A stretch of DNA of 5,026 bases from Actinomycetota bacterium (lineage in GTDB: Bacteria; Actinomycetota; Thermoleophilia; Solirubrobacterales; 70-9). Each line of letters begins with the position of its first letter. Within the stretch, counting starts at the first letter, position 1. Below the pieces are notes generated by a model that saw only the letters and a program-made list of their open reading frames with translations, was not told the DNA's origin and made no database searches. The translations under genes were made by a program, and so were the position numbers. This document shows positions 1 to 4,592 of this stretch, piece by piece. The stretch spans positions 1 through 5,026 of the forward strand of contig JAFDWD010001084.1 in NCBI GenBank assembly GCA_018268695.1. Reading direction: 5' to 3'.

Positions 1-23
1 GCGCCGAGCTTCTTGAGCCTCAT
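1..23 (-). CDS. Possible 5' end of a leftward gene (partial, unidentified)
   Basis: On the minus strand a strong Shine-Dalgarno-like GAGAGGAG (about 40-33) precedes in-frame ATG codons at 29 and 23. The ATG at 23 has the better spacing (9 nt from GGAG). Another in-frame ATG lies at 50. The visible peptide from 29 is MQMRLKKLG and runs off the window edge. Nothing about function can be read from so few codons. If real, the gene is divergent from the lipoprotein gene at 248 and shares the roughly 200-bp region between them. It could also be chance, because only seven codons are visible. Confidence 0.3.
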
Positions 24-212
24 TTGCATGAGCTCCTCTCGTGTAGTCATTCGACGGCGAGCAGGCTTCCCTGTGCTGATCCCCCTGTCGCTGTCGGCCC
101 AGTCCCTTGCGCTGAGCCCGGCGAGCATGGCCTAGCTGCTTCGACTGGTCAAGACTTTGAGATCGATGTTTTATAACTCCCGCCCAGACGCGAGATTTTC
201 GGCCAGGAGGCC

Positions 213-240
213 TTGAATGCTTTGAGAACTGCTGTATAAA
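213..240 (+). promoter_or_regulatory. Promoter of the lipoprotein gene, giving a leaderless mRNA
   Basis: A -35-like TTGAAT (213-218), a 16-nt spacer and a -10 TATAAA (235-240) lie directly before the ATG at 248. Exactly 7 nt separate the -10 box from the start codon, so transcription would begin at or next to the A of ATG. No Shine-Dalgarno sequence lies at usable distance; the nearest purine run, AGGAGG at 205-210, lies upstream of the promoter. The rest of 51-212 shows no gene I can support. Confidence 0.55.
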
Positions 241-247
241 CAAGCGC

Positions 248-793
248 ATGCCGAAACGACTTCTGCCGCTCGCGGTCGCTGCGGTGCTGCTGGTTTTCGC
301 CGTTGCCGGTTGCGGCGGGGGCACGTCCTCTTCGACGACCGGGGCGGCGGCACCCGACGGCGGCAAGCCGTTCCTCAAGTACACGAAGAGCAAGAAGATC
401 GTCGCATTCGGGACGGAAGCATCGGCCGAAGAACGTGAAGCCGCGTCGGCGATCCTGGCGCAGAATCTCGTGGCTCGGCAAGCGGCCGACTTCGCCGCCC
501 AGTGCAGCTCACTTGGAAACGCCGGCCTGGAAGCGGTCCTTGGCACGATCAAGAGCAGCCTGACCGCACAGCCCGAATGCGCCGAGGCGCTGAAGAAATT
601 CGCCGAACCGTTGAAGGCGAGCAAGGGTGTCCGCACCGACACGCTGTCGGGCTCGATCGCGGCCCTGCGGGTCGAAGGGCACAAGGCTTTCGCGCTCTTT
701 CACGGCAATGACGGCCACGGCTATGCGATGCCGATGGAATTGGAAGACGGCGAATGGAGGGTCGGCGCGATCATGCTGATCCCTCTTCGCTGA
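248..793 (+). CDS. Secreted lipoprotein, possible NTF2-like domain
   Basis: This encodes a 181-residue protein, exported and probably lipid-anchored on the outer face of the membrane. The N-terminus has a classic lipoprotein signal: basic PKR at 2-4, a hydrophobic stretch at 5-20, and lipobox V-A-G-C with the acylated Cys at 22. A low-complexity Gly/Ser/Thr linker (23-40) follows. The mature domain (about 57-181) begins with an amphipathic helix, contains two cysteines (C86, C111) that could form a disulfide, and ends in beta-rich segments including a D-G-H-G-Y turn and E-D-G-E-W-R-V-G. That ending, a charged turn followed by a W-x-V strand, is reminiscent of NTF2-like/SnoaL-type lipoproteins common in actinobacteria. 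The fold assignment is inferred. No catalytic residues can be named and the ligand is unknown. The start is supported by the signal peptide and the -10 box 7 nt upstream. The regulator at 818 follows 24 bp after the stop, probably in the same transcript. Confidence 0.85.
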   Translation: MPKRLLPLAVAAVLLVFAVAGCGGGTSSSTTGAAAPDGGKPFLKYTKSKKIVAFGTEASAEEREAASAILAQNLVARQAADFAAQCSSLGNAGLEAVLGTIKSSLTAQPECAEALKKFAEPLKASKGVRTDTLSGSIAALRVEGHKAFALFHGNDGHGYAMPMELEDGEWRVGAIMLIPLR

Positions 794-799
794 TGCATC

Positions 800-806
800 A
801 AAGGAG
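800..806 (+). promoter_or_regulatory. Ribosome binding site deciding a TTG start
   Basis: AAAGGAG lies 11 nt before the TTG at 818, in the 24-bp gap after the lipoprotein stop. No ATG or GTG in the regulator frame lies between the upstream in-frame stop (791-793) and the TTG. The next GTG (893) has no usable Shine-Dalgarno sequence. The spacing is slightly long, which together with TTG would give modest translation. Confidence 0.5.
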
Positions 807-817
807 CGGATCGAAGA

Positions 818-2128
818 TTGGAACGTAGCCAGCTGATCGAGCCGGAGACCCTCTTCCCGAAACTGAAGCCGGGTCCAGGCTTACCGCCGGAGGTGGTCCT
901 GGCCGATCAGCGGAGGCGGCTACAGGGAGCGCTTTTGCGCATCGTCCTCGATGGCGGGTGGAGAAGGGTCCGGGTGCGAGAGGTCGTCCGCTCGGCAGGA
1001 GTCTCCACGGCGAGCTTCTACCAGCACTTCGCGAACGCCGACGATTGCTTTGCCTCGGTCCTGGATTCCGCGGTGGCACGGCTCCTCGACGGGGTCGCAG
1101 CCGACTCGGCCGCAGCGTCCGGTTGGCGCGAAGCGATCCGCGGTACCGTCGAGGAGCTCCTCGGTAGGTTCGGATCGGACCAGACCGCGGCCCAGGTTGC
1201 CTTGATCGACAGCTTCTCCGCCGGATCGACGACCCGGAGGCGGGTCGGGATCACCGCGACCCGGCTCGAAGAGATCCTCGGCGAATGCTTCTTCTCCTCG
1301 GCGGACAGGATGTCGATACCGCGCCATCTCGTCGCGGGCATGACCGGTGGGATGCTGCGGATTCTGCGGACGACAGTCGCGGCGGGACGCGCGGCCGAGC
1401 TGCCGCGGCTGTCTGGGCCACTCGCCGACTGGCTGCTCCGCCTTGCGGACGCTCAAGTCCTCAGACTTCCGGCGGTCGAGGCGAGGCGCGGCGCGAGCCG
1501 GAGCGCTCCGCGCCTGCTCTGTCAGCTCGACAGCGACCCCGCGGACAGCGGCCGGCGCTTACAGCAGACGGTGATCCGGCTGGCGGCGGAGAGCGGGCTC
1601 GGCAACGTCAAAGCGTCGACGGTTCGACGCGACGCGGGAGTGTCGAAACGGCAGTTCGACGAGCTCTTCAGCGGACTCGACGAATGCTTCCTGGAGGGGA
1701 TCGACACGATGGTCGAGTCGCTCGCGATCGGAGCTAACCGGCCGGCCGCCGAGAACTGGACACGCAAGAGCCACCGGGCGATCGCGACGCTCTGCTCGCA
1801 GGCCGCCGAAAACCGCCGGCTTGCCCGTGTCGCCTTCCTCGAAGTCTTGGTCCCGGGCCGCGATGGCCTACTGCGACGCGAGCAGCTCATCGGACGCGCC
1901 GCGACAGCCCTTCAACGAACAATTCCGGCCGATGAACGTCCGCCGCTCCTGATCGCGGAAGCATCGGTCGCCGCGGCCTGGCACGTCGCGCAGGCGGACG
2001 TGCACGCCGGGAGGACGCGCGCGCTTCCCAGCGTCGCCCCTCTGCTCAGCTACCTCGTGATGGCGCCGATCGTCGGCGCGGAGCCGGCTGTCGCGGCGAT
2101 CCGCGCCGAGGCCGACGAACCTGGCTAG
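818..2128 (+). CDS. Tandem (double) TetR-type transcriptional regulator
   Basis: This encodes a 436-residue cytoplasmic DNA-binding protein, about twice the usual TetR length (about 200). The first TetR_N helix-turn-helix lies at about 34-80: a helix starting RLQGALLRIV, then V-R-E-V-V-R-S-A-G-V-S-T-A-S-F-Y-Q-H-F and D-D-C-F. The segment 81-215 is helical and fits a TetR ligand-binding/dimerisation half. A second TetR_N-like helix-turn-helix lies at about 247-293, with A-G-V-S (273-276), F280, F284 and D-E-C-F (288-291), followed by another helical half (294-430). Equivalent HTH positions are exactly 213 residues apart, as expected for a fusion of two TetR units. The typical recognition-helix Tyr (Y68 in copy 1) is Asp281 in copy 2, so copy 2 may bind DNA differently or not at all. 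The start is TTG with AAAGGAG upstream. The stop overlaps the stop of the opposing BacA-like gene. The ligand and target genes are unknown; self-regulation or control of the adjacent lipoprotein is only a guess. Confidence 0.85.
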   Translation: MERSQLIEPETLFPKLKPGPGLPPEVVLADQRRRLQGALLRIVLDGGWRRVRVREVVRSAGVSTASFYQHFANADDCFASVLDSAVARLLDGVAADSAAASGWREAIRGTVEELLGRFGSDQTAAQVALIDSFSAGSTTRRRVGITATRLEEILGECFFSSADRMSIPRHLVAGMTGGMLRILRTTVAAGRAAELPRLSGPLADWLLRLADAQVLRLPAVEARRGASRSAPRLLCQLDSDPADSGRRLQQTVIRLAAESGLGNVKASTVRRDAGVSKRQFDELFSGLDECFLEGIDTMVESLAIGANRPAAENWTRKSHRAIATLCSQAAENRRLARVAFLEVLVPGRDGLLRREQLIGRAATALQRTIPADERPPLLIAEASVAAAWHVAQADVHAGRTRALPSVAPLLSYLVMAPIVGAEPAVAAIRAEADEPG

Positions 2129-2736
2129 GCCTCGACCGGAATCCGAAACAACTCGGGCGACGGGATTCCGATGACCTCGCCTTCGAACCGCTTCTTCGTC
2201 CCATAGACCACCCAGGTCGTGTCGATTTCGCCGATCTCCTCGATCAGGCGGAGCTCGTCGGGGTGGGCGGACAGGTGCTCGAGGTGGCTGAGGCCGGCGT
2301 CGTAGCGGCCGGCGAGGAGCTCTTCGGCGACGATCGGCTTCGACTGGACGTCGATGATCTCGGCCCAGTCGGTGGGGTCGATGTAGCCGGAAGTTGCGGG
2401 AACGAGGCCGAGCGTCCTGGGGTGCTCGACCTCGCGGCGGCTCAGTACCGCCAGGGCCTTCGTCGGGTAGATGAACGTGTCGACGACGAACACCTCGGCC
2501 CAGTATCGCTCGGTGACCTCGTGGACCTTCGGGTGCGCACTGCACTGGATCAGGAACGCGTTGTCTTTCCCACGGATCCTCTCCAGGCCGTCGAAGAAAT
2601 CCCCGATGAATTCGATCTCGAAGTCCTCGACGCCTTGGAAGGCCATGTACTCGATCGCGGCCCGCTCGTGGCAGGTTCCCGTCGGTCCGAGAGTCACCAG
2701 CGTGACCGTTGCCCGCTTGTCATGTCCCCGGCCCAT
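2125..2736 (-). CDS. BacA-like prephenate decarboxylase / prephenate-dehydratase-fold protein
   Basis: This encodes a 203-residue soluble protein. It opens with T-L-G-P-T-G-T-C-H-E-R-A-A (15-27), matching the G-P-x-G-T-x-x-x-x-A-A opening of prephenate-dehydratase (PheA) domains. The length fits a single PDT domain with no ACT domain, as in BacA of bacilysin synthesis (about 204 residues), which decarboxylates prephenate without aromatising it. Two hallmark dehydratase motifs are altered: the P-x-E-N-S region reads I-Q-C-S-A-H (about 63-68), and the catalytic T-R-F position appears as T-T-W (about 173-175). A dehydratase role is therefore unlikely. From memory, similar actinobacterial proteins are annotated as bacilysin biosynthesis protein BacA; the activity itself is inferred. 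I chose the ATG at 2736 because conservation begins just after it and a -35/-10 pair lies immediately upstream; the frame stays open to 2979 but would run into the cupin gene. Its stop (TAG) interlocks with the TetR stop, and it is divergent from the cupin. Confidence 0.6.
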   Translation of the reverse strand: MGRGHDKRATVTLVTLGPTGTCHERAAIEYMAFQGVEDFEIEFIGDFFDGLERIRGKDNAFLIQCSAHPKVHEVTERYWAEVFVVDTFIYPTKALAVLSRREVEHPRTLGLVPATSGYIDPTDWAEIIDVQSKPIVAEELLAGRYDAGLSHLEHLSAHPDELRLIEEIGEIDTTWVVYGTKKRFEGEVIGIPSPELFRIPVEA

Positions 2737-2746
2737 CCTACGCTCA

Positions 2747-2774
2747 AGAGTAGCTGAACATATTGACAAGTCAA
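2747..2774 (-). promoter_or_regulatory. Promoter of the BacA-like gene
   Basis: On the minus strand, -35 TTGACT (2774-2769), a 16-nt spacer and -10 TACTCT (2752-2747) are followed by 10 nt and then the ATG at 2736. No well-spaced Shine-Dalgarno sequence is present, so the transcript is probably leaderless or has only a few leader bases. Confidence 0.45.
2763..2774. promoter_or_regulatory. Palindromic operator candidate TTGACAAGTCAA
   Basis: Perfect inverted repeat TTGAC-AA-GTCAA in the middle of the divergent BacA-like/cupin promoter region. The left arm plus one base spells a perfect rightward -35 (TTGACA) and the right arm spells the leftward -35 (TTGACT). It has the same 12-bp layout as MarR/SlyA-family operators such as TTAGCAAGCTAA. 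Flanking it, GCTGAAC occurs as a direct repeat at 2753-2759 and 2790-2796. The binding protein is unknown. Confidence 0.4.
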
Positions 2775-2804
2775 CGGCATTGTCCGCCGGCTGAACGACC
2801 TCCA

Positions 2805-2810
2805 TAGACT
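2805..2810 (+). promoter_or_regulatory. -10 box of the cupin gene, giving a leaderless mRNA
   Basis: TAGACT (TAnnnT type) lies exactly 7 nt before the ATG at 2818. The intervening CGCCGCC contains no Shine-Dalgarno sequence. The perfect TTGACA at 2763-2768 is too far away (36 nt) to serve as its -35; a weak TTGTCC at 2780-2785 is the nearest alternative. Confidence 0.45.
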
Positions 2811-2817
2811 CGCCGCC

Positions 2818-3204
2818 ATGAGCGACTACGCGGTCAAGAATCTGTTGGAGATCGACAACCTGAGCCAGTCCGAGGAGCTGGAGCTCCGGTTCTCGCGGAA
2901 ATATCTGGACTCGGAGGAGCTTGGGGTCAGCTTGCTGCGGATGGCGCCGGAGCTGAAGGCGGCCGACGGGCATCACCACAAGGAGCAGGAGGAGGCTTAC
3001 GTGGTGATCTCGGGGTCAGGGCGGATCCGGCTGGACGACGAGATCGTGGAGCTGAAGAAGTTCGACGTGGTGCGGGTCGCTCCGCACGTGGTGCGCGGGC
3101 TCGAGGCCGGGCCCGAGGGGCTCGAGGTGATCGCGGTCGGTGGGCGCAAGCCCGAGGGTGGCGACGGAGTGCTCGATCCGGGCCGCTGGGCCCAGGTCGT
3201 CTAG
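2818..3204 (+). CDS. Single-domain cupin protein
   Basis: This encodes a 128-residue soluble protein with one Cupin_2 beta barrel (about 37-108). Cupin motif 1 is clear: G51-H-H-H54-K-E-Q-E-E59 followed by A-Y-V-V-I-S-G-S-G, giving H52, H54 and E58 or E59 as metal ligands. In motif 2 the usual metal-binding His after the conserved Pro is apparently replaced: P89-H-V-V-R93, with Arg at the expected His position. Metal binding may therefore use fewer ligands, unless H90 compensates. Cupins of this size occur as isomerases, dioxygenase-like enzymes or small-molecule sensors, and the reaction cannot be read from sequence. The neighbouring BacA-like gene recalls bacilysin synthesis, where the cupin BacB isomerises the BacA product, but BacB has two cupin domains and this protein has one. 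The start is supported by the -10 box 7 nt upstream. The stop overlaps the stop of the opposing LapA-like gene. Confidence 0.85.
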   Translation: MSDYAVKNLLEIDNLSQSEELELRFSRKYLDSEELGVSLLRMAPELKAADGHHHKEQEEAYVVISGSGRIRLDDEIVELKKFDVVRVAPHVVRGLEAGPEGLEVIAVGGRKPEGGDGVLDPGRWAQVV

Positions 3205-3461
3205 TCGCGCTTCTCGAGATCCTGGCCGGCCCGCTTCTCTTCGTGGCGGTGCCGGCGCCAGACCGGACCGATGTAGCCGATCAGGACGCCGATCAGGGTG
3301 AAGACGGCGAGCATGATGATGAGGGGCGCGTCGAAGGTGGCGAAGAGGACTTCGACCGTGACCTTCTGCGCGTTCTGCAGGCAGACGACCACCACCAGGG
3401 CGATCAGGATTCCGGTGATCCAGAGGCGCCAGTTGGTCTCCTTCTTCTCTTTCGGTCCCAC
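3201..3461 (-). CDS. LapA/DUF1049-family small membrane protein
   Basis: This encodes an 86-residue integral membrane protein. A charged N-terminus (2-9, GPKEKKET) precedes transmembrane helix 1 (about 12-29), a short loop with Q-N-A-Q-K-V-T-V-E-V-L-F and D-A-P-L (29-47), transmembrane helix 2 (about 47-66, with small-residue pattern G-x-x-x-G-Y-I-G), and a basic tail W-R-R-H-R-H. This two-helix layout with the V-x-V-x-x-L-F...P-L loop is the LapA (lipopolysaccharide assembly protein A domain, DUF1049) pattern. The family name comes from Gram-negatives, so a lipopolysaccharide role is not expected here. The start is GTG. TAGGA, overlapping the stop codon of the upstream NUDIX gene, lies 7 nt before it as a Shine-Dalgarno sequence, so the two genes (9-bp gap) form an operon with probable translational coupling. 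Confidence 0.8.
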   Translation of the reverse strand: MGPKEKKETNWRLWITGILIALVVVVCLQNAQKVTVEVLFATFDAPLIIMLAVFTLIGVLIGYIGPVWRRHRHEEKRAGQDLEKRD

Positions 3462-3470
3462 GGTCAGATC

Positions 3471-4001
3471 CTACGTCCCAGGCCGGCCGAGACGCTCGCG
3501 GAGCGCCAGCAGGGCGATCAGCGTGGAGGCGTCCCGGATCCGCGGGATCGCTTCGTCCAGCTCGGCCAGCGGCAGGCGGACGATGTCGATCGCCTCGTCG
3601 TCGTCGCGCTCGCCGCTCGCCGGGGAAAGGCCGGTGGCGATGAAGATCGTCACGACCTCGGAGATGTAGCCGGGACTGGGGTAGATCTTGGTCAGCTCGG
3701 TCCACTCGGCGGCGGCCAGCTCAGCCTCCTCGGCGAGCTCGCGCTTCGCGCACTCGAACTCCGACTCCCCCTCGTGGTCGAGCGTCCCGGCCGGGATCTC
3801 CAGCAAGCGGTCCTCCTCGAGCGCCTCGCGCGGCTGGGCGACGAGGTAGACGAACTCCTCGTCGTGGGCGAGGATCGCGACCGAGCCGGGATGGACGATC
3901 ACCTGGCGCTCGACCTCGGTCCCGTCGAGGCGGCGGTAGCGCCGGATCTCGACGTCGACGCCGTAGCCCTCGTAGGCGACCCTGGTATCGAGCAGCTCCA
4001 T
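3471..4001 (-). CDS. NUDIX hydrolase, ADP-ribose pyrophosphatase type
   Basis: This encodes a 176-residue cytoplasmic enzyme expected to cleave a nucleoside-diphosphate-linked substrate such as ADP-ribose, using divalent metal. An N-terminal beta region (about 14-58, including V-I-V-H-P-G-S-V-A-I-L) precedes the Nudix box at 72-95: G72, E79, R87-E88-L-x-E91-E92, then A-E-L. The box departs from the consensus G-x5-E-x7-R-E-U-x-E-E-x-G-U in two ways: one extra residue between G72 and E79, and Glu94 in place of the last Gly. The metal-binding glutamates E88, E91 and E92 are present. S-P-G-Y-I-S-E-V (109-116) matches the S-P-G-x-x-x-E motif after the box in ADP-ribose pyrophosphatases, supporting that subgroup. 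The exact substrate is inferred. The ATG at 4001 has no Shine-Dalgarno sequence but has TAGCCT 7 nt upstream. It is the first gene of a two-gene operon with the LapA-like gene. Confidence 0.85.
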   Translation of the reverse strand: MELLDTRVAYEGYGVDVEIRRYRRLDGTEVERQVIVHPGSVAILAHDEEFVYLVAQPREALEEDRLLEIPAGTLDHEGESEFECAKRELAEEAELAAAEWTELTKIYPSPGYISEVVTIFIATGLSPASGERDDDEAIDIVRLPLAELDEAIPRIRDASTLIALLALRERLGRPGT

Positions 4002-4008
4002 CCCGGGC

Positions 4009-4014
4009 AGGCTA
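4009..4014 (-). promoter_or_regulatory. -10 box of the NUDIX-LapA operon, giving a leaderless mRNA
   Basis: On the minus strand TAGCCT (4014-4009) is followed by exactly 7 nt (GCCCGGG) and the ATG at 4001. There is no purine-rich Shine-Dalgarno sequence. I see no convincing -35 upstream, so this rests on the -10 box and spacing alone. Confidence 0.4.
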
Positions 4015-4066
4015 CCGCCGATGAATTCGGGCCTTGGGACCGGTCTTGGAGGAAAGCGAGCGAATC

Positions 4067-4072
4067 AGGAGG
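4067..4072 (+). promoter_or_regulatory. Strong ribosome binding site of the short SDR gene
   Basis: A consensus AGGAGG with a 5-nt spacer precedes the ATG at 4078. It decides the start over the in-frame ATG at 4021, which has no such signal and would add 19 residues with no family resemblance before the Rossmann strand. It is the only perfect Shine-Dalgarno sequence in front of a gene in the window. Confidence 0.7.
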
Positions 4073-4077
4073 TCGAG

Positions 4078-4545
4078 ATGCTGCTGGACGAGAAGGTGTG
4101 CGTGGTCTACGGAGCGGGGGCGATCGGCGGCGCGGTGGCGCGCGGGTTCGGAGCCGAGGGCGCGCGGGTGTATGTCGGGGACCGCACGGATGCGAAAGCG
4201 AAGTCGGTCGGCGACGTGCAGGGGACGCCCCTGGTCGAGATGGCGTGGGACGACTTCATGGCGCCGATCGAGGCGGCCGTGCGCTCCCATTTCCTCACCG
4301 TGAAGGCAGCGGTCCCGCACATGCCGCCCGGTGGGGCCGTGCTCTTCTTCGGCGTTCCCGAGTCGATCGACGAGGACTTCGAGGGATCCTCGGAGCTCCG
4401 CGAGATGCTCGCCGCGGCGACGCTCACCGGGCGCGCGGCGACCTTCGAGGACGTCGGCGCGGTTGCCGCGTTCGTCGCCTCCGACAAGGCTCGGACGATG
4501 ACCGCCGCCACGGTCAACGTCAGTGCGGGAGCGCTGATCGACTGA
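4078..4545 (+). CDS. Short-chain dehydrogenase/reductase family, internally shortened
   Basis: This encodes 155 residues where SDR enzymes are normally about 250. The first beta-alpha-beta unit is clear: K-V-C-V-V-Y-G-A-G-A-I-G-G-A-V-A (6-21), then A-R-V-Y-V-G-D-R-T (29-37). The sequence then jumps at about 45-50 to a region that in full-length SDRs lies in the middle (D-D-F...V-R-S-H-F-L-T-V-K-A-A-V-P-H-M, 58-82; A-V-L-F-F-G, 87-92), and jumps again at about 95-100 to the C-terminal part (F-E-D-V-G-A-V-A-A-F-V-A-S-D, 123-136; T-x-N-V-S-A-G-A-L-I-D). The N-N-A-G segment and the catalytic Y-x-x-x-K with its following helix are absent. The glycine loop also looks one residue short, reading G-A-G-A-I-G. 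The frame is open throughout, with a strong Shine-Dalgarno sequence, so it may be expressed. Normal SDR oxidoreductase activity is not expected. It could be a decaying gene, a cofactor-binding remnant with a new role, or an assembly error. It is divergent from the NUDIX gene. Confidence 0.7.
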   Translation: MLLDEKVCVVYGAGAIGGAVARGFGAEGARVYVGDRTDAKAKSVGDVQGTPLVEMAWDDFMAPIEAAVRSHFLTVKAAVPHMPPGGAVLFFGVPESIDEDFEGSSELREMLAAATLTGRAATFEDVGAVAAFVASDKARTMTAATVNVSAGALID

Positions 4546-4555
4546 GCCGCGACGT

Positions 4556-4592
4556 ACGCGGGAAGTGGCACCAGTCTCAGGGCTTCCCGCGT
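4556..4592. terminator. Hairpin between convergent SDR and M1 peptidase genes
   Basis: A perfect 10-bp inverted repeat, ACGCGGGAAG (4556-4565) and CTTCCCGCGT (4583-4592), with a 17-nt loop, spans the 31-bp gap between the two stop codons. The right arm lies in the last codons of the peptidase gene. Neither side has a run of T after the stem, so it is not a textbook intrinsic terminator. U-less hairpins are often proposed as terminators in high-GC bacteria, and this position would serve both strands. Confidence 0.4.

Noticed and set aside
172..177. TATAAC as an alternative -10 for the lipoprotein gene
   Set aside because: The only good -35-like hexamer nearby (TTGAGA, 157-162) is just 9 nt away, too close for a promoter. 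The TATAAA at 235-240 fits better.
205..225. AGGAGG followed 6 nt later by ATG-CTT-TGA, a start-codon-stop minimal ORF
   Set aside because: It lies upstream of the likely transcription start (near 247), so it would not be in the lipoprotein mRNA. Probably coincidence.
920..1456. 178-codon open frame on the minus strand
   Set aside because: It is antisense to the clear first TetR domain, with Arg/Gly/Pro-rich translation typical of a shadow frame.
2263..2757. 164-codon open frame on the plus strand
   Set aside because: It is antisense to the conserved BacA-like coding sequence, with no start signal and no recognisable domain.
2737..2979. Upstream extension of the BacA-like gene to an ATG at 2979
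   Set aside because: The extra 81 residues are antisense to the cupin start and the divergent promoter region and look nothing like a PDT domain. Similarity begins only after the ATG at 2736.
4021..4077. ATG at 4021 as start of the SDR gene
   Set aside because: It has no Shine-Dalgarno sequence and adds 19 non-conserved residues. The ATG at 4078 has AGGAGG at 5-nt spacing and begins right before the Rossmann strand.
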